This document shows positions 34,622-46,074 of a stretch of DNA of 64,000 bases, piece after piece. The translations under genes and the position numbers were made by a program. This DNA comes from Sipunculus nudus (lineage: Eukaryota; Annelida; Sipuncula; Golfingiida; Sipunculidae), in the NCBI GenBank assembly GCA_026874595.1, contig CM049316.1, positions 14,263,839 through 14,327,838 of the forward strand, in the 5' to 3' direction. Below the pieces are notes generated by a model. It was given only the letters and a program-made list of their open reading frames with translations. It was not told the origin of the DNA and searched no databases. Position 1 is the stretch's first letter, and every line of letters starts with the position of its first letter.

Positions 34622-37600
34622 ATCGATATCATTTTTAACCTGGTATAGTGTTCTATCTGATGGTATATAAGATCGATATCATTTTTAACCTGGTATAGTG
34701 TTCTTTCTGATGGTATTTAAGATCGATATCATTTTTAACCTGGCATAGTGTTCTTTCTGATGGTATATAAGATCGATATCTTTTTTAATCTGGCATAGTG
34801 TTCTTTCTGATGGTATATAAGATCGATATCATTTTTAACCTGGCATAGCATTCTTTCTGATGGTATATAAGATCGATATCATTTTTAATCTGGCAAAGTG
34901 TTCTTTCTGATGGTATATAAGATCGATATCATTTTTAATCTGGTATAGTGTTCTTTCTGATGGTATATAAGATCGATATCATTTTTAACCTGGTATAGTG
35001 TTCTTTCTGATGGTATATAAGATCGATATCATTTTTAAACTGGTATAGTGTTTTTTTCTGATGGTATATAAGATCCGTATCATTTTTAACCTGGTATAGT
35101 GTTCTTTCTGATGGTATATAAGATCGATATCATTTTAACTTGGTATAGTGTTCTTTCTGATGGTATATAAGATTGATATCATTTTTAATCTGACATAGTG
35201 TTCTTTCTGATGGTATTTAAGATCGATATCATTTTTAATCTGGCATAGTGTTCTTTCTGATGGTATTTAAGATCGATATCATTTTTAACCTGGTATAGTG
35301 TTCTTTCTGCTGGTATATAAGATCGATATCATTTTTAACCTGGTATAGTGTTCTTTCTGATGGTATATAAGATCGATATCATTTTTAACCTGGTATAGAG
35401 TTCTTTCTGATGGTATATAAGATTGATATCATTTTTAACCTGGTATAGTGTTCTTTCTGATGGCATATTAGATCGATATCATTTTTTACCTGGTATAGTG
35501 TTCTTTCTGATGGTATATAAGATCGATATCATTTTTAATCAGGCATAGTGTTCTTTCTGATGGTATATAAGATAGATATCATTTTTAACTTGGTATTGTG
35601 TTCTTTCTGATGGTATATAAGATCGATATCATTTTTAACCTGGTATAGTGTTCTTTCTGATGGTATATAAGACCGATATCATTTTTAACCTGGTATAGTG
35701 TTCTTTCTGATGGTATATAAGATCGATATCATTTTTAACCTGGTATAGTGTTCTTTCTGATGGTATATAAGATCGATATCATTTTTAACCTGGTATAGTG
35801 TTCTTTCTGATGGTATATAAGATCGATATCAGTTTTAACCTGGTATAGTGTTCTTTCTGATGGTATATAAGATCGATATCATTTTTAATCTGGCATAGTG
35901 TTCTTTCTGATGGTATATAAGATCGATATCATTTTTAATCTGGTATAGTGTTCTTTCTGATGGTATATAAGATCGATATCATTTTTAACCTGGTATAGTG
36001 TTCTTTCTGATGGTATATAAGATCGATATCATTTTTAAACTGGTATAGTGTTTTTTTCTGATGGTATATAAGATCCGTATCATTTTTAACCTGGTATAGT
36101 GTTCTTTCTGATGGTATATAAGATCGATATCATTTTAACTTGGTATAGTGTTCTTTCTGATGGTATATAAGATTGATATCATTTTTAATCTGGCATAGTG
36201 TTCTTTCTGATGGTATTTAAGATCGATATCATTTTTAATCTGGCATAGTGTTCTTTCTGATGGTATTTAAGATCGATATCATTTTTAACCTGGTATAGTG
36301 TTCTTTCTGCTGGTATATAAGATCGATATCATTTTTTACCTGGTATAGTGTTCTTTCTGATGGTATATAAGATCGATATCATTTTTAACCTGGTATAGAG
36401 TTCTTTCTGATGGTATATAAGATTGATATCATTTTTAACCTGGTATAGTGTTCTTTCTGATGGCATATTAGATCGATATCATTTTTAACCTGGTATAGTG
36501 TTCTTTCTGATGGTATATAAGATCGATATCATTTTTAATCAGGCATAGTGTTCTTTCTGATGGTATATAAGATAGATATCATTTTTAACTTGGTATTGTG
36601 TTCTTTCTGATGGTATATAAGATCGATATCATCTTTAACCTGGTATAGTGTTCTTTCTGATGGTATATAAGACCGATATCATTTTTAACCTGGTATAGTG
36701 TTCTTTCTGATGGTATATAAGACCGATATCATTTTTAACCTGGTATAGTGTTCTTTCTGATGGTATATAAGATCGATATCATTTTTAACCTGGTATAGTG
36801 TTCTTTCTGATGGTATATAAGATCGATATCATTTTTAACCTGGTATAGTGTTCTTTCTGATGGTATATAAGATCGATATCATTTTTAACCTGGTATAGTG
36901 TTCTTTCTGATGGTATATAGATCGATATCATTTTTAACCTGGTTTAGTGTTCTTTCTGATGGTATATAAGATCGATATCATTTTTAACCTGGTATTGTGT
37001 TCTTTCTGATGGTATATAAGATCGATATCATTTTTAACCTGGTATAGTGTTCTTTTTGATGGTATATAAGATCGATATCACTTTTAACCTTGTATAGTGT
37101 TCTTTCTGATGGTATATAAGATCGATATCATTTTTAACCTGGTATAGTGTTCTTTCTGATGGTATATAAGATCGATATCATTTTTAACCTGGTATAGTGT
37201 TCTTTCTGATGGTATATAAGATCGAGATCATTTTTAACCTGGCATAGTGTTCTTTCTGATGGTATATAAGATCGAGATCATTTTTAACCTTGTATAGTGT
37301 TCTTTCTGATGGTATATAAGATCGATATCATTTTTACCTTGGTATAGTGTTCTTTCTGATGGTATATGAGATCGATATCATTTTTAACCTGGTATAGTGT
37401 TTCTTTCTGATGGTATATAAGATCGAAATCATTTTTAACCTGGTATAGTGTTCTTTCTGATGGTATATAAGATCGATATCAGTTTTAACCTGGTATAGTG
37501 TTCTTTCTGATGGTATATAAGATCGATATCATTTTTAACCTGGTATAGTGTTCTTTCTGATGGTAAATAAGATCGATATCATTTTTAACCTGGTATAGTG

Positions 37601-37668
37601 TTCTTTCTGATGGTATATAAGATCGATATAATTTTTAACTTGGTATAGTGTTCTTCCTGGTGGTATAT
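34622..37668 (+). repeat. 50-bp minisatellite, about 61 units
   Basis: The unit is 50 bp and includes GATCGATATCATTTTTAACC and TGGTATAGTGTTCTTTCTGA. Most units differ at only a few positions, and single-base insertions and deletions are rare. The array lies about 3.2 kb from the end of the 84-bp minisatellite but is unrelated in sequence. It is not a CRISPR array: there are no unique spacers. Confidence 0.95.
34890..35690 (+). repeat. Block in the 50-bp array duplicated 1000 bp downstream
   Basis: Rare variants such as AGATCCGTATC (35071), ATCAGGCATAG (about 35538), GATAGATATC (35571) and GACCGATATC (35671) recur exactly 1000 bp later (36071, 36538, 36571, 36671). A block of about 16-20 units was therefore duplicated as a whole. 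Confidence 0.8.
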
Positions 37669-37671
37669 GTT

Positions 37672-39233
37672 TATGTGACATTCATATTTTTTTTTTATGA
37701 CATTTTAACAATTTTGAAAATCTTAGATTTTTAAAAGGTACTCAAGAGTTCATTGGCTTTTCCTCTGCTAAGTATCTTTTATGTTTAAAAATGAAATTAA
37801 CAAATTTTTCATTGAATCAAAAATTAAAAATTCAATTTTAAGTTAGAAAGAAATATGATACATGAAAAACAAGAAAAACTGCCCTTGTTTCATCTTATCC
37901 CCGCCCCGATATCGTCGCCGTCAAATCAATTGCAGTTGGATTAAATCGAATTTTAATTACCTGGTGGGTATATCCGCGAAAAACAATCCTATCAGACATT
38001 GTATACATTTACTGGTTTGGCGTTTTATTCTTAATGTTATTGCAGACCTCTTTCTCAAAACGTGGAGAAACCCTTTCCTGTTTACATTTTTTTAGATCTA
38101 AAACAAATTCTGACATATTAACGTTTATATTACAAGTGATATATTTTCAGGGTTTTTTTTGCATTTTTACCAAATTCTCAGCAGTTCTTACTGAGAGGGT
38201 TTGCCTCAGGTTATCAGGAATCTTTGAAACATAAAAATAAATATACAATTTGTTTTGCCGGAGAGAATCGACCCATATAAAAGGGGATTAAGGTGGAAAT
38301 TTGGAGTGAGCTTTATATTGAGCTTTATCTTTATGTATCGACTGTATCTTTATGTATAGTTAAAACTAAGAGCTGATACACTGAATCTACCAAGGGTGCT
38401 CTCCTCATCATCCAGGGGATGATGGAGAGATACATGTCATCACAGCATCTCAGGTAATCTCAGCATCATCAACCCGAGAGGACAGGCCGCCAAAATCAAT
38501 CAATACATATATATTAAAATATGTTACCTGGCAAAAAAACCGCAAACATTATATACTGGAGGAGAACACTGCGGAGAATGCAGAATTGTAGGAAGGTGGC
38601 GGGCAGCCTCCGTGATTATCTTTGCTGGTTATATGATACTTTGGGAAAATAGTGGTCTATTTTTATTTTTAAATTGCTATCAGTAGTATTTTAGGAATTC
38701 AAGGTGAATCGTGAAGTATTATGAGCTGAATTTCTCTTTTAAAACATGCTGTTGTTATTTATTCAAGGACACAGGCCAGTGCCATGGATACAATTCACGA
38801 CTTAACGTTAATGATGGGAATGCCCGTATATTTGTTATGTATAGAATGACTGAATAGCTCGGTCGAATAAAGCTTATTATGCTTTGGAAGATACAATTTT
38901 ATATGGTAACCTAATATTTGGATAACTGGTTGGATCTCAGCTGTTGGCGATGGCGTTTTAATCACCTTTATTTAAGAGTGGCAAGTCTCAAACGTATTTA
39001 TACATAAATGACAGCATACAGAATGTCACTAAGCGGGTGAAAGCTATAGTGTCTTGTTACATATATAATTCAGTCACTGAACTTAAGTTGGCACAAATTA
39101 ACTCCCACATTCAGTTCTTCGCCTCGTTCCTTGTGTAATAGACCTTAGCCACGTCACTAGTGGCACCTGCCATCGGGCACTGACGCTGACTATTCGGATC
39201 CGTTTAATATTCAAGAAAGATATATTTCTATAC
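37672..39233. other. No gene recognised
   Basis: AT-rich sequence between the 50-bp array and the retrotransposon. The two overlapping ORFs at 37862-38234 lack motifs. Confidence 0.35.
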
Positions 39234-39237
39234 ATTT

Positions 39238-40006
39238 TGTTACGGAACCTAATATAAACAGATCACGTATGCGACATGAACACAAATTTTGTAATGGAGA
39301 TAAAAAAAAATCAGATTCTGTAACACTAGGCAGCGTGAAATGTCTAGGGGAATGAATAAAGAAGTCAGTGGTATTTTGTTAACAAATAACTATAATTTAT
39401 TCTTAAAACAACCCTTACAACACAATACACTAAATCAATACAATTATACAGTAAAACAGCGTTATAGCAACAAGTCAGTATAATCACACAGAAAGATAAT
39501 GGTAGAGTACCTCGATACCAACACCGTCACCACGATAAGTCCTTTGAATGTAAACTCTCGGAGAATGGCATTCCAGTGGAAAGTTCTTGCAACAACACAG
39601 AAAGTAAACTGAAGTCCAAATGTATAAAACCCAGGAGAAAGTCTTTGAAACTCTATAATTGCCGCATTCGTCGGATAAGGTCTTAGAACCTGACACACGG
39701 TATCTGCTCTGCTGTCTGCCCTCTGGTTAAAAAAAACAACCCCTTTATTTACCTTCACACCCCAAGCCGGGAATTTTCCACTTCTCGAATAGTCTATAAG
39801 TTTGCACAACACGCGTTTCAGGAATTATCTAGAAAGACATAGCCGTGTGTCTCTACACATACCAGGCTCATCACGTGACCCACGACCAGGCGTGAAAACC
39901 CAAGGCCCACATGACAACGAGAGCCCAACCAGCACGGATTAAACACAAAATGTAACAACAACACGAGTTACGCCCGTGTCACACAATAAAAAGAGCACCT
40001 GTAACA
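39238..40006 (-). repeat. Retrotransposon 3' LTR
   Basis: 769 bp, starting TGTTACGGAACC and ending CCTGTAACA on the plus strand. Compared with the 5' LTR it lacks about 15 bp near 39700. The TATATAAA box is changed (plus strand CCTTTATTTACC near 39742). Confidence 0.9.
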
Positions 40007-40020
40007 CTTCCCCTCATGCA
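40007..40020 (-). other. Retrotransposon polypurine tract
   Basis: Minus strand GCATGAGGGGAAG sits directly against the 3' LTR, the expected site for plus-strand priming. Confidence 0.7.
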
Positions 40021-40138
40021 AGAAAAAAGAAAGATTTCTTGGAAAAATTTCTTTTTGTGATCACAATCCCTAAAATTTTACAACATCTCAAAAATCATCT
40101 TATCTACAACATTACATAAATATCCTGTTTACAACATT

Positions 40139-41320
40139 TCATAAACATCTCGATAAGCAATCAGCAAGTACATTGTCTTTCCCTTTAATGTGTATGATAT
40201 CAAGATTGTAACCCTGCAAGAACAAACTCCATCTCAACAATCTTTGATTTTCACACTTCAGCTTGTTCATGAACGTGAGGGGATTGTGATCACTGAAGAC
40301 AATGATAGGCCTGACTGATGAAGTAACATAAACTTCAAAATGTTGCAACGCCAAAATCAAAGCCAAAAATTCCCTTTAAACAGTGGAGTAGTTTTTCTGG
40401 TTTGCATTAAACTTTCTTGAGAAACAACAAATTGGATGATCCATGCCATCATTGCCTTCTTGTAACAACACAGCACCAGCAGCAGTATCACTAGCATCCA
40501 CAGCTAACTTAAAAGTCTGGAGCTGCTAAAACTGGTGAACTTTGCAGAATTGCTTTCAAATTCTGAAATGCATTTTCACACTGAACACTCCATACAAACT
40601 CTTGTTTCTTCTTCAACAAATTAGTCAAAGGTTCAGCTACAGCAGAAAAATTTGGACAAAACTTCCTGCAGTATCCAACCATACCAAGAAAACGCATCAT
40701 TTGCTTTTTGTTCTCTGGTCTAGGAAATGCAGAAATAGCACTTATCTTAGCATCAACAGGTTTTACCTGACCCTGCACTACAATATGACTCAAAAATGTT
40801 ACCTGTGCATGACAAAACTCAGATTTTACTAAGTTGACGGTCAGACGTGCTTCACTGAGTCCTTCGAAGTGGTCGCGAAGAATCCGCAGATGTTTCTCCC
40901 AGGTGTCACTGTACACGATAAGGTCATCAATATATGCGTCGCAGCCCTGAATGTCCTTGACAGCCATATGGATGATGCGCTGGAACGTTGGTGGCGAGTT
41001 CTTTATGCTAAACGGCATAACTTTATACTGGTACAGTCCTTGCGGCGTCACAAATGCGGACTTCTTTCGCTCGTTCTGTCAGCGGAACTTGCCAGAATCT
41101 TTTTGGAAAGTAAAACTTGGAGACATATCTAGAGCTACCGACTCTATCAATACAATCATCGATCCTCGGAATCGGGGACGTGTCAGTCTTGGTGACAGAG
41201 TTCAGTTTTCGATAATCTGTGCACATACGGTAACTTCCTTCAGGTTATGGCACAAGAATGCATGGTGAACTCCAGTTACTGTTACTAGGTTCAATAAAAT
41301 CATTGTCCAGCAAATATTGA
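40139..41320 (-). pseudogene. Reverse transcriptase and RNase H region
   Basis: RT motifs in order: DNDFIEPS, CTDYRKLN, a VPLTERAKEV-type block, YKVMPF, YIDD with VYSD, LTVNLVKSEF, then MRFLGMVGYCRKFCPNF of the thumb/connection. RNase H motifs follow: DASD, the ALILALQHFEVY helix, FSDHNPL and KGKDNVLADCLSR. Broken by two frameshifts and two nonsense codons. MAVKDIQGCDAY and a serine-rich substitution before KNSPPTFQR show further decay. Confidence 0.88.
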
Positions 41321-42861
41321 ATCTCATCCTGTAGATACTTTTGCTTTTCTGGATTCAGTCTATATGGATGTTGTTTGACTGCGCTTGCCTCGCTAACATC
41401 GACGTCATAGCACAACATGTTAGTTCGCGTTGGAATGTCACTAAACATATGTTCATAATTCCGCAGCAGGTTCTTGAGGTCTTGTTGTTGTTGTGCTGTA
41501 AGGTGTGACAGTTTGGCATCCAGGTTTTTAAGCACGTCCGAGTTTTTTAATGGTACTGTACCACACTGAATGTCTACATCACACTTACAATCAGTATCTA
41601 CTTTAACTGGGTCAGGGTCAGTGTTTACACAATTAACAGCAGTTACATTTTGTACAACATCTGATGTGCTATTTCTGTCATAATATGGTTTCAACATGTT
41701 AACATGGCACAGATGTTTCTTCTTACGTCTATCTGGTGTCAATAGAATGTAATTTAAATAACTGACTTTCTTGTCAACAATGTAAGGACCAAAATACCTA
41801 GCTTGCAGAGGTCTGCCAGGGATGGGAAGTAAGGCAAGGACCTTTTCACCAGGCTCAAATGTCCTGTTTACAGTGTGCTTGTCATACTATGTTTTCATTT
41901 TACTTTGTGCAGATTTTAGATTTGACTTTGCAATCTCACAAGCATTGTGTAGTTTAGTGCTAAAGTCTGAGACATACTGCAGTAAACTAAGAGAATCAGA
42001 ATTTTCACACAAGAGTTTTTCTTTAAGCAGTTTCAATGGACCTCGAACGGAGTGTCCAAAAACTAGTTCAAATCGACTGAAACCCAAGGACTCTTGAAAG
42101 GATTCTCTGACAGCAAACAACAATAGGTGGATTCCTTCGTCCCAGTCTCTCTGTGTGTCATAGCAATAAGTTCTGATCATGTTTTTAATGTCTGGTGAAA
42201 ACGCTCGAGGGCGCCCTGACTTTCAGGATGGTATGGCGAAGAGCTGTACTGTTTTATACCTAGCTCAAGCATGACTTCCTGGAATAAGCCAGACATAAAA
42301 TTAGACCCTTGGTCAGACTGGACGGTTTTGGTAATCCAAGAGTTGTGAAAAACTTCAGAGCTTTGACAACACTTTTGGCATGAATTTGGTATTTCCTCAG
42401 GGAACCTGGCAGATGCGCACATAATTGTCAGCAAGTATTCATGTCCAGATTTTCTTTTAGGCCGTGGTCCAAGACAATCAACAATAATCCTACTGAATGG
42501 TTCATTAAAAGTAGGAATAGGCCTAAGTGAGGCCTTAGGAGGATTCTGATTGGGCTTGCCTACCATCTGGCATGTACGGCATGATTTACAATATTGTACC
42601 TGAGGTCAGGCCAATAGAAGTGTGTACTAACTTTCTGATAAGTTTTATTATATCTAAATGGCCAGACAAAGGAGCCTCATGTGCCATGCTTAGAACTTCA
42701 CTGCGAAAGCTTTTGGGCATTACTATTTGATGTTTGATGACCCACTCATCATCAGCGCATACATCAGGTGGTCGCCATTTACGCATAAGCACTCCATTTT
42801 TGACATAGAAACAAATAGGGTTCTGTGACAGCTCATCTTTAGAAATTTCCCTGGGAAACAA
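41245..42861 (-). pseudogene. Integrase region of the retrotransposon, upstream of RT
   Basis: Located between the protease and the reverse transcriptase. It has the zinc-binding histidines and cysteines, the complete D, D, E catalytic triad with 35-residue D-to-E spacing, and the C-terminal GPY module, followed by a linker that runs in frame into the RT N-terminus (HPYRLNP, DNDFIEPS). The continuous reading from the GPY module into the RT start shows that this order is original and not a result of rearrangement. Confidence 0.88.
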
Positions 42862-43907
42862 ACATGAAATATCAGGGTCCTTATGCTGTTCCGCGATAGT
42901 TCTGACCTTGAGAATGCTGCATCCTGTACGGGCGAGTCATTAGACGAGTCACTAGTGACTCCCAGAGTGTTATTATCTGGCCCATTATCCTCATGTGTGT
43001 TTTTCTTGGCTATAGATCTAGTTACAGCACAAGAAGGATACAAACCAGGAATTTCCTGACTTTCCAGATCAGTGTCCTGATCAAGTGACGGCTTCTCTGT
43101 CACTATTGGTACAGGCTGTACTTTATCACCTGCAACATCATTGCCTAGTAGCAACTGAATTCCCTTAAAGGGTAAAGTAGTTCTTTTGCCCACAGTAATA
43201 TTCCCAGAAATCAAATCTGATTTTAAATGGATACTGTGAAGCGGAACTGAAGAGTGCCTGTCTGAAAACACACCATTAACATGTGCATGTGCACCAGTAA
43301 AGGACCTATTAGAAAATGGCAAAGTGTTTGCTAACATGAGAGTCTTGCCTAAACCAGTGTCCCCCAAAATTCTAATAGCGGTAGAATCTGAAAAATTACT
43401 TGAAAGTGATACAAAACCATCCTGTATGTATTCATACACTTTAAACTCCATTTCAGAGTAAGGAGAAGAATCTACTACCTCAACCTCGTCAAACAAAGAA
43501 CTGACATTGACAGTGTCAGTCATAAACTCTGTTTCAGAGTCATTTAAGGAATCTACATCCTTACCAAACTCATCATGGGAGTCAACAGAGGAATTTTCCT
43601 CAGCAGAAACAAACTTTTGTTTGTCATGAGGACCTGGCCCCATTTGAAATACTCTCGCAAGAGTCATAAAAGGACTTAGCCTCATTTAGAGAACACTCCT
43701 CGCAGGAGTCTTGAAAGGACCTAGCCTTATTAAATTCCTCGCAGGAATCAACTGAGGTTTTTACCCCGCAAGCTACGGATTCTTCTTTGGATTCAGACGG
43801 CACTTGGGTCTCCGTAGCATCAAACTCTTTATTTGAGTCAACAAAGGAGTTGTACCCCTTATTTACATGAAAAGAGCCTGGCTCTTGTACTATGCTATGC
43901 ATAGATT

Positions 43908-45115
43908 TTAGAACAAACCAGATGTTTTGCTATTTGGTCTATTCGCAAGTTTCCAGCATTCAGATATTAGATGACCTTCCTTCTTGCAGTTATTACAGAT
44001 TTTCTATGAAAATGACTGGTCCTTGTTGAACTTAGAAACAGTGGACGTGGACTGAGGTGTAGCTATGGGCTTTGCTGAACTATCAGGACTACAAGTCCTG
44101 GTAGACTGCGCTGTAAACTTTTTTTGACCATACTGTTTTACATTCTTATTTGTGAATGACCGGTTTGATTTGCTAGTAAAGGACATTTTGTGTGTCAATG
44201 AATAATCATCAGCTAATTGAGCAGCAATGTCAAGTGTTTCAGGACTTTTCTCATCGAGAAAAATTTTAACATTTGCGTTAACGCAGCGCTTAAATTCTTC
44301 AAGCAAAATCAACCGGCGAAAATTGTCATAATCTTTCATTACATTTTTAGAACTACACCAGCGATCAAACAACTGCTCTTTTGTCCTAGCAAATTCTGCG
44401 TAGGTCTGTTCTTTGCGCTTTTTCCAATTTCTGAATTTCTGGCGGTAATCCTCTGGAACTAACTCATAACCTTTTAGGATAAACGTTTTACCAGGTCATA
44501 GTCAGCAGCAGCTTCTAGTGAAAGCTCTGTAAGATTTCTCTGGCCTTGCCAGTCAATACACTTTGTAACAGCATTGTCCAATTTTCCTTAGGCCATTTTA
44601 AATTTTCAGCTACCTTCTCAGAGTGTAAGAAATATTTATAAACCTCTTTTTCTTGAAAAGGTGGGACAAGTCTAATGAGTTTAGTAACATCAAAACTGTA
44701 AGTTGGGGCAGCACTTAGACTATGTTCTAGTTTAAGTCTTTCTAACTCCAATCGTTTTAACTCAATTTCTTTTTCTTTTTCTAGTATGCCTCTTTCTATT
44801 TCTTTTTCTAGTCTTTCTCTTTCTAACCGTTCTTCCCTCTCTTTTAATGCTAGCTCATGTTGCATTTCCAACTTTTTAAATTCTAATTGCATAGCAAGGC
44901 TATCATTTTTTGATGTTTCAACTTCAGTCTCTTCAATTAAACCTTTGCTAATAAGATCTTGCGTGATTTTAGCAATGATATCAGGCTTTCTCAAAGCTTT
45001 TTTTCACACTTAGCCCCAAGTGTTGTCCCAAACGCAACAACTGGTCTTTTGAGAACTGTTCAAGATGATGAGGGTCCGGATCGTCAACACATGTCTCAGG
45101 TTTGAAATCTGCCAT
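43908..45115 (-). pseudogene. gag: Broken gag with coiled coil and CCHC knuckle
   Basis: The natural ATG is at 45115-45113. After about 40 codons an A-run frameshift (about 45000) moves reading to the frame open from 44994 to 44515. That part has a long Glu/Lys/Arg/Leu coiled coil (residues about 36-90) and then a capsid-like helical domain (LIRLVPPF, EKEVYKYFL, LTGKAREI). Single-base losses near 44517 and 44487 break it again. The frame open at 44372-44004 ends in TAG (44006-44004), nine bases before a perfect CX2CX4HX4C knuckle (43997-43956). The knuckle frame closes at TAA 43910-43908, and pol starts in a different frame. Confidence 0.85.
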
Positions 45116-45261
45116 GTTAAGATGTTAAAACAATAACAAAAAACCACTTAGATAAACCTTGTAAACAATGTACTGTAAAAAATATGTAATCTTGTAAACA
45201 AGGTATGATAAAACAATGTCCAGGTCAAGGCCTAATAAACTTAAAAACTGTTAAGCATTCC

Positions 45262-45274
45262 GGACGAGCCCCCT
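45262..45274 (-). other. Retrotransposon primer binding site, tRNA-Pro type
   Basis: Minus strand AGGGGGCTCGTCC, continuing GGAAT, matches the tRNA-Pro primer site at 16 of 18 positions by eye. It lies seven bases from the 5' LTR. Confidence 0.7.
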
Positions 45275-45280
45275 ATTTTA

Positions 45281-46070
45281 TGTTATGGAACCTAATATAA
45301 ACAGATCACGTATGCGTGATGAACACAAATTTTGTAATGGAGATAAAAAAATCAGATTATGTAACACTTGGCAGCGTGAAATGTCTAGGGGAATGAATAA
45401 AGAAGTCAGTGTTTTTTTTTTTTGTTAACAAATAACCATAATTTATTCTTAAAACAACCCCTACAATAAAATACACTAAATCAATACAATTATACAGTAA
45501 AACAGCCTTTTTAGCAACAAGTCAATATAATCACACAGAAAGATAATGGTACAGTACCTCGATACCAACACCGTCACCACGATAAGTCCTTTGAATGTAA
45601 ACTCTCGGAGAATGACAGTCCAGTGAAAATTTCTTGCAACAACACAGAAAGTAAACTGAAGTCTAAATTCATAAAACCCAGGAGAAAGTCTTTGAAAGTC
45701 TATAATTGCCGCATTCGTCGGATAAGGTCTTAGAATCTGACACACGCTTCTGCGTCCGCTGGTATCTGCTCTGCTGTCTGCCCTCTGGTTAAAAAAAAAC
45801 AGCCACTTTATATACCTTCACACCCCAAGCCGGGAATTTCCACTTCTCGAATAGTCTATAAGTTCTTGCACAACACGCGTTTCAGAAATTATCTAGAAAG
45901 ACATAGCCGTGTGTCTCTACACATACCAGGCTCATCATGTGACCCACGACCAGGCGTGAAAACCCAAGGCCCACATGACAACGAAGGCCAAACCAGCACG
46001 GAATAAACACAAAATGTAACAACAACACGAGTTACGCCCGTTTCACAAAATAAAAAAAGCACCTGTAACA
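45281..46070 (-). repeat. Retrotransposon 5' LTR
   Basis: 790 bp, TGTTATGG to CCTGTAACA on the plus strand. It keeps a TATATAAA box on the minus strand (45814-45807), the probable promoter; the 3' LTR has lost it. Confidence 0.9.
45807..45814 (-). promoter_or_regulatory. TATA box in 5' LTR
   Basis: Minus strand TATATAAA in the 5' LTR, placed upstream of the transcribed R/U5 portion. Known LTR architecture makes this the likely core promoter; no transcription start can be fixed from sequence. Confidence 0.5.
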
Positions 46071-46074
46071 ATTT

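Larger units (their letters stand above)
40139..43902 (-). pseudogene. pol: Broken pol: protease, integrase, reverse transcriptase, RNase H
   Basis: Protease: DTG at 43361-43353, in a 320-codon frame starting 43685, with an acidic DSCEE/DSxxEF-repeat linker upstream. Integrase: HEAPLSGH at 42681-42658, zinc-ligand cysteines at 42590-42579, then D, D and E at residues 30, 85 and 121 of the frame starting 42566 (DX35E), and the GPY module at 41790-41782. Reverse transcriptase: from about 41300, with MCTDYRKLN (41226) and YIDD (40934-40923). RNase H: from about 40500, with FSDHNPL and a final LSR near 40142. Lesions: frameshift near 43640, another near 42860, two compensating ones at about 42387 and 42325, one at about 42180, a TAG at about 41884, a TAA at about 41243, a frameshift near 41050, one near 40507, and a TAA at about 40378 next to the RNase H glutamate region. 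It could not make a working polyprotein. Confidence 0.9.
39238..46070 (-). mobile_element. Full-length degenerate Ty3/gypsy-class LTR retrotransposon, Gmr1-like domain order
   Basis: A 6833-bp element with LTRs of 769 and 790 bp, flanked on both sides by ATTT (39234-39237, 46071-46074). In order on the minus strand: 5' LTR, tRNA-Pro-type primer site, gag with coiled coil and CCHC knuckle, protease DTG, integrase with HHCC, DD35E and GPY/F, reverse transcriptase YIDD, RNase H, polypurine tract, 3' LTR. Integrase before reverse transcriptase is unlike standard Ty3/gypsy elements but matches the described Gmr1-like group. Several frameshifts and nonsense codons in gag and pol make it inactive. 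LTR identity by eye is in the low to mid nineties percent, so the insertion is not very recent. Confidence 0.92.

Noticed and set aside
34622..37668. CRISPR-like regular repeat array
   Set aside because: The 50-bp units are contiguous with no unique spacers, and the DNA is eukaryotic; this is a minisatellite.
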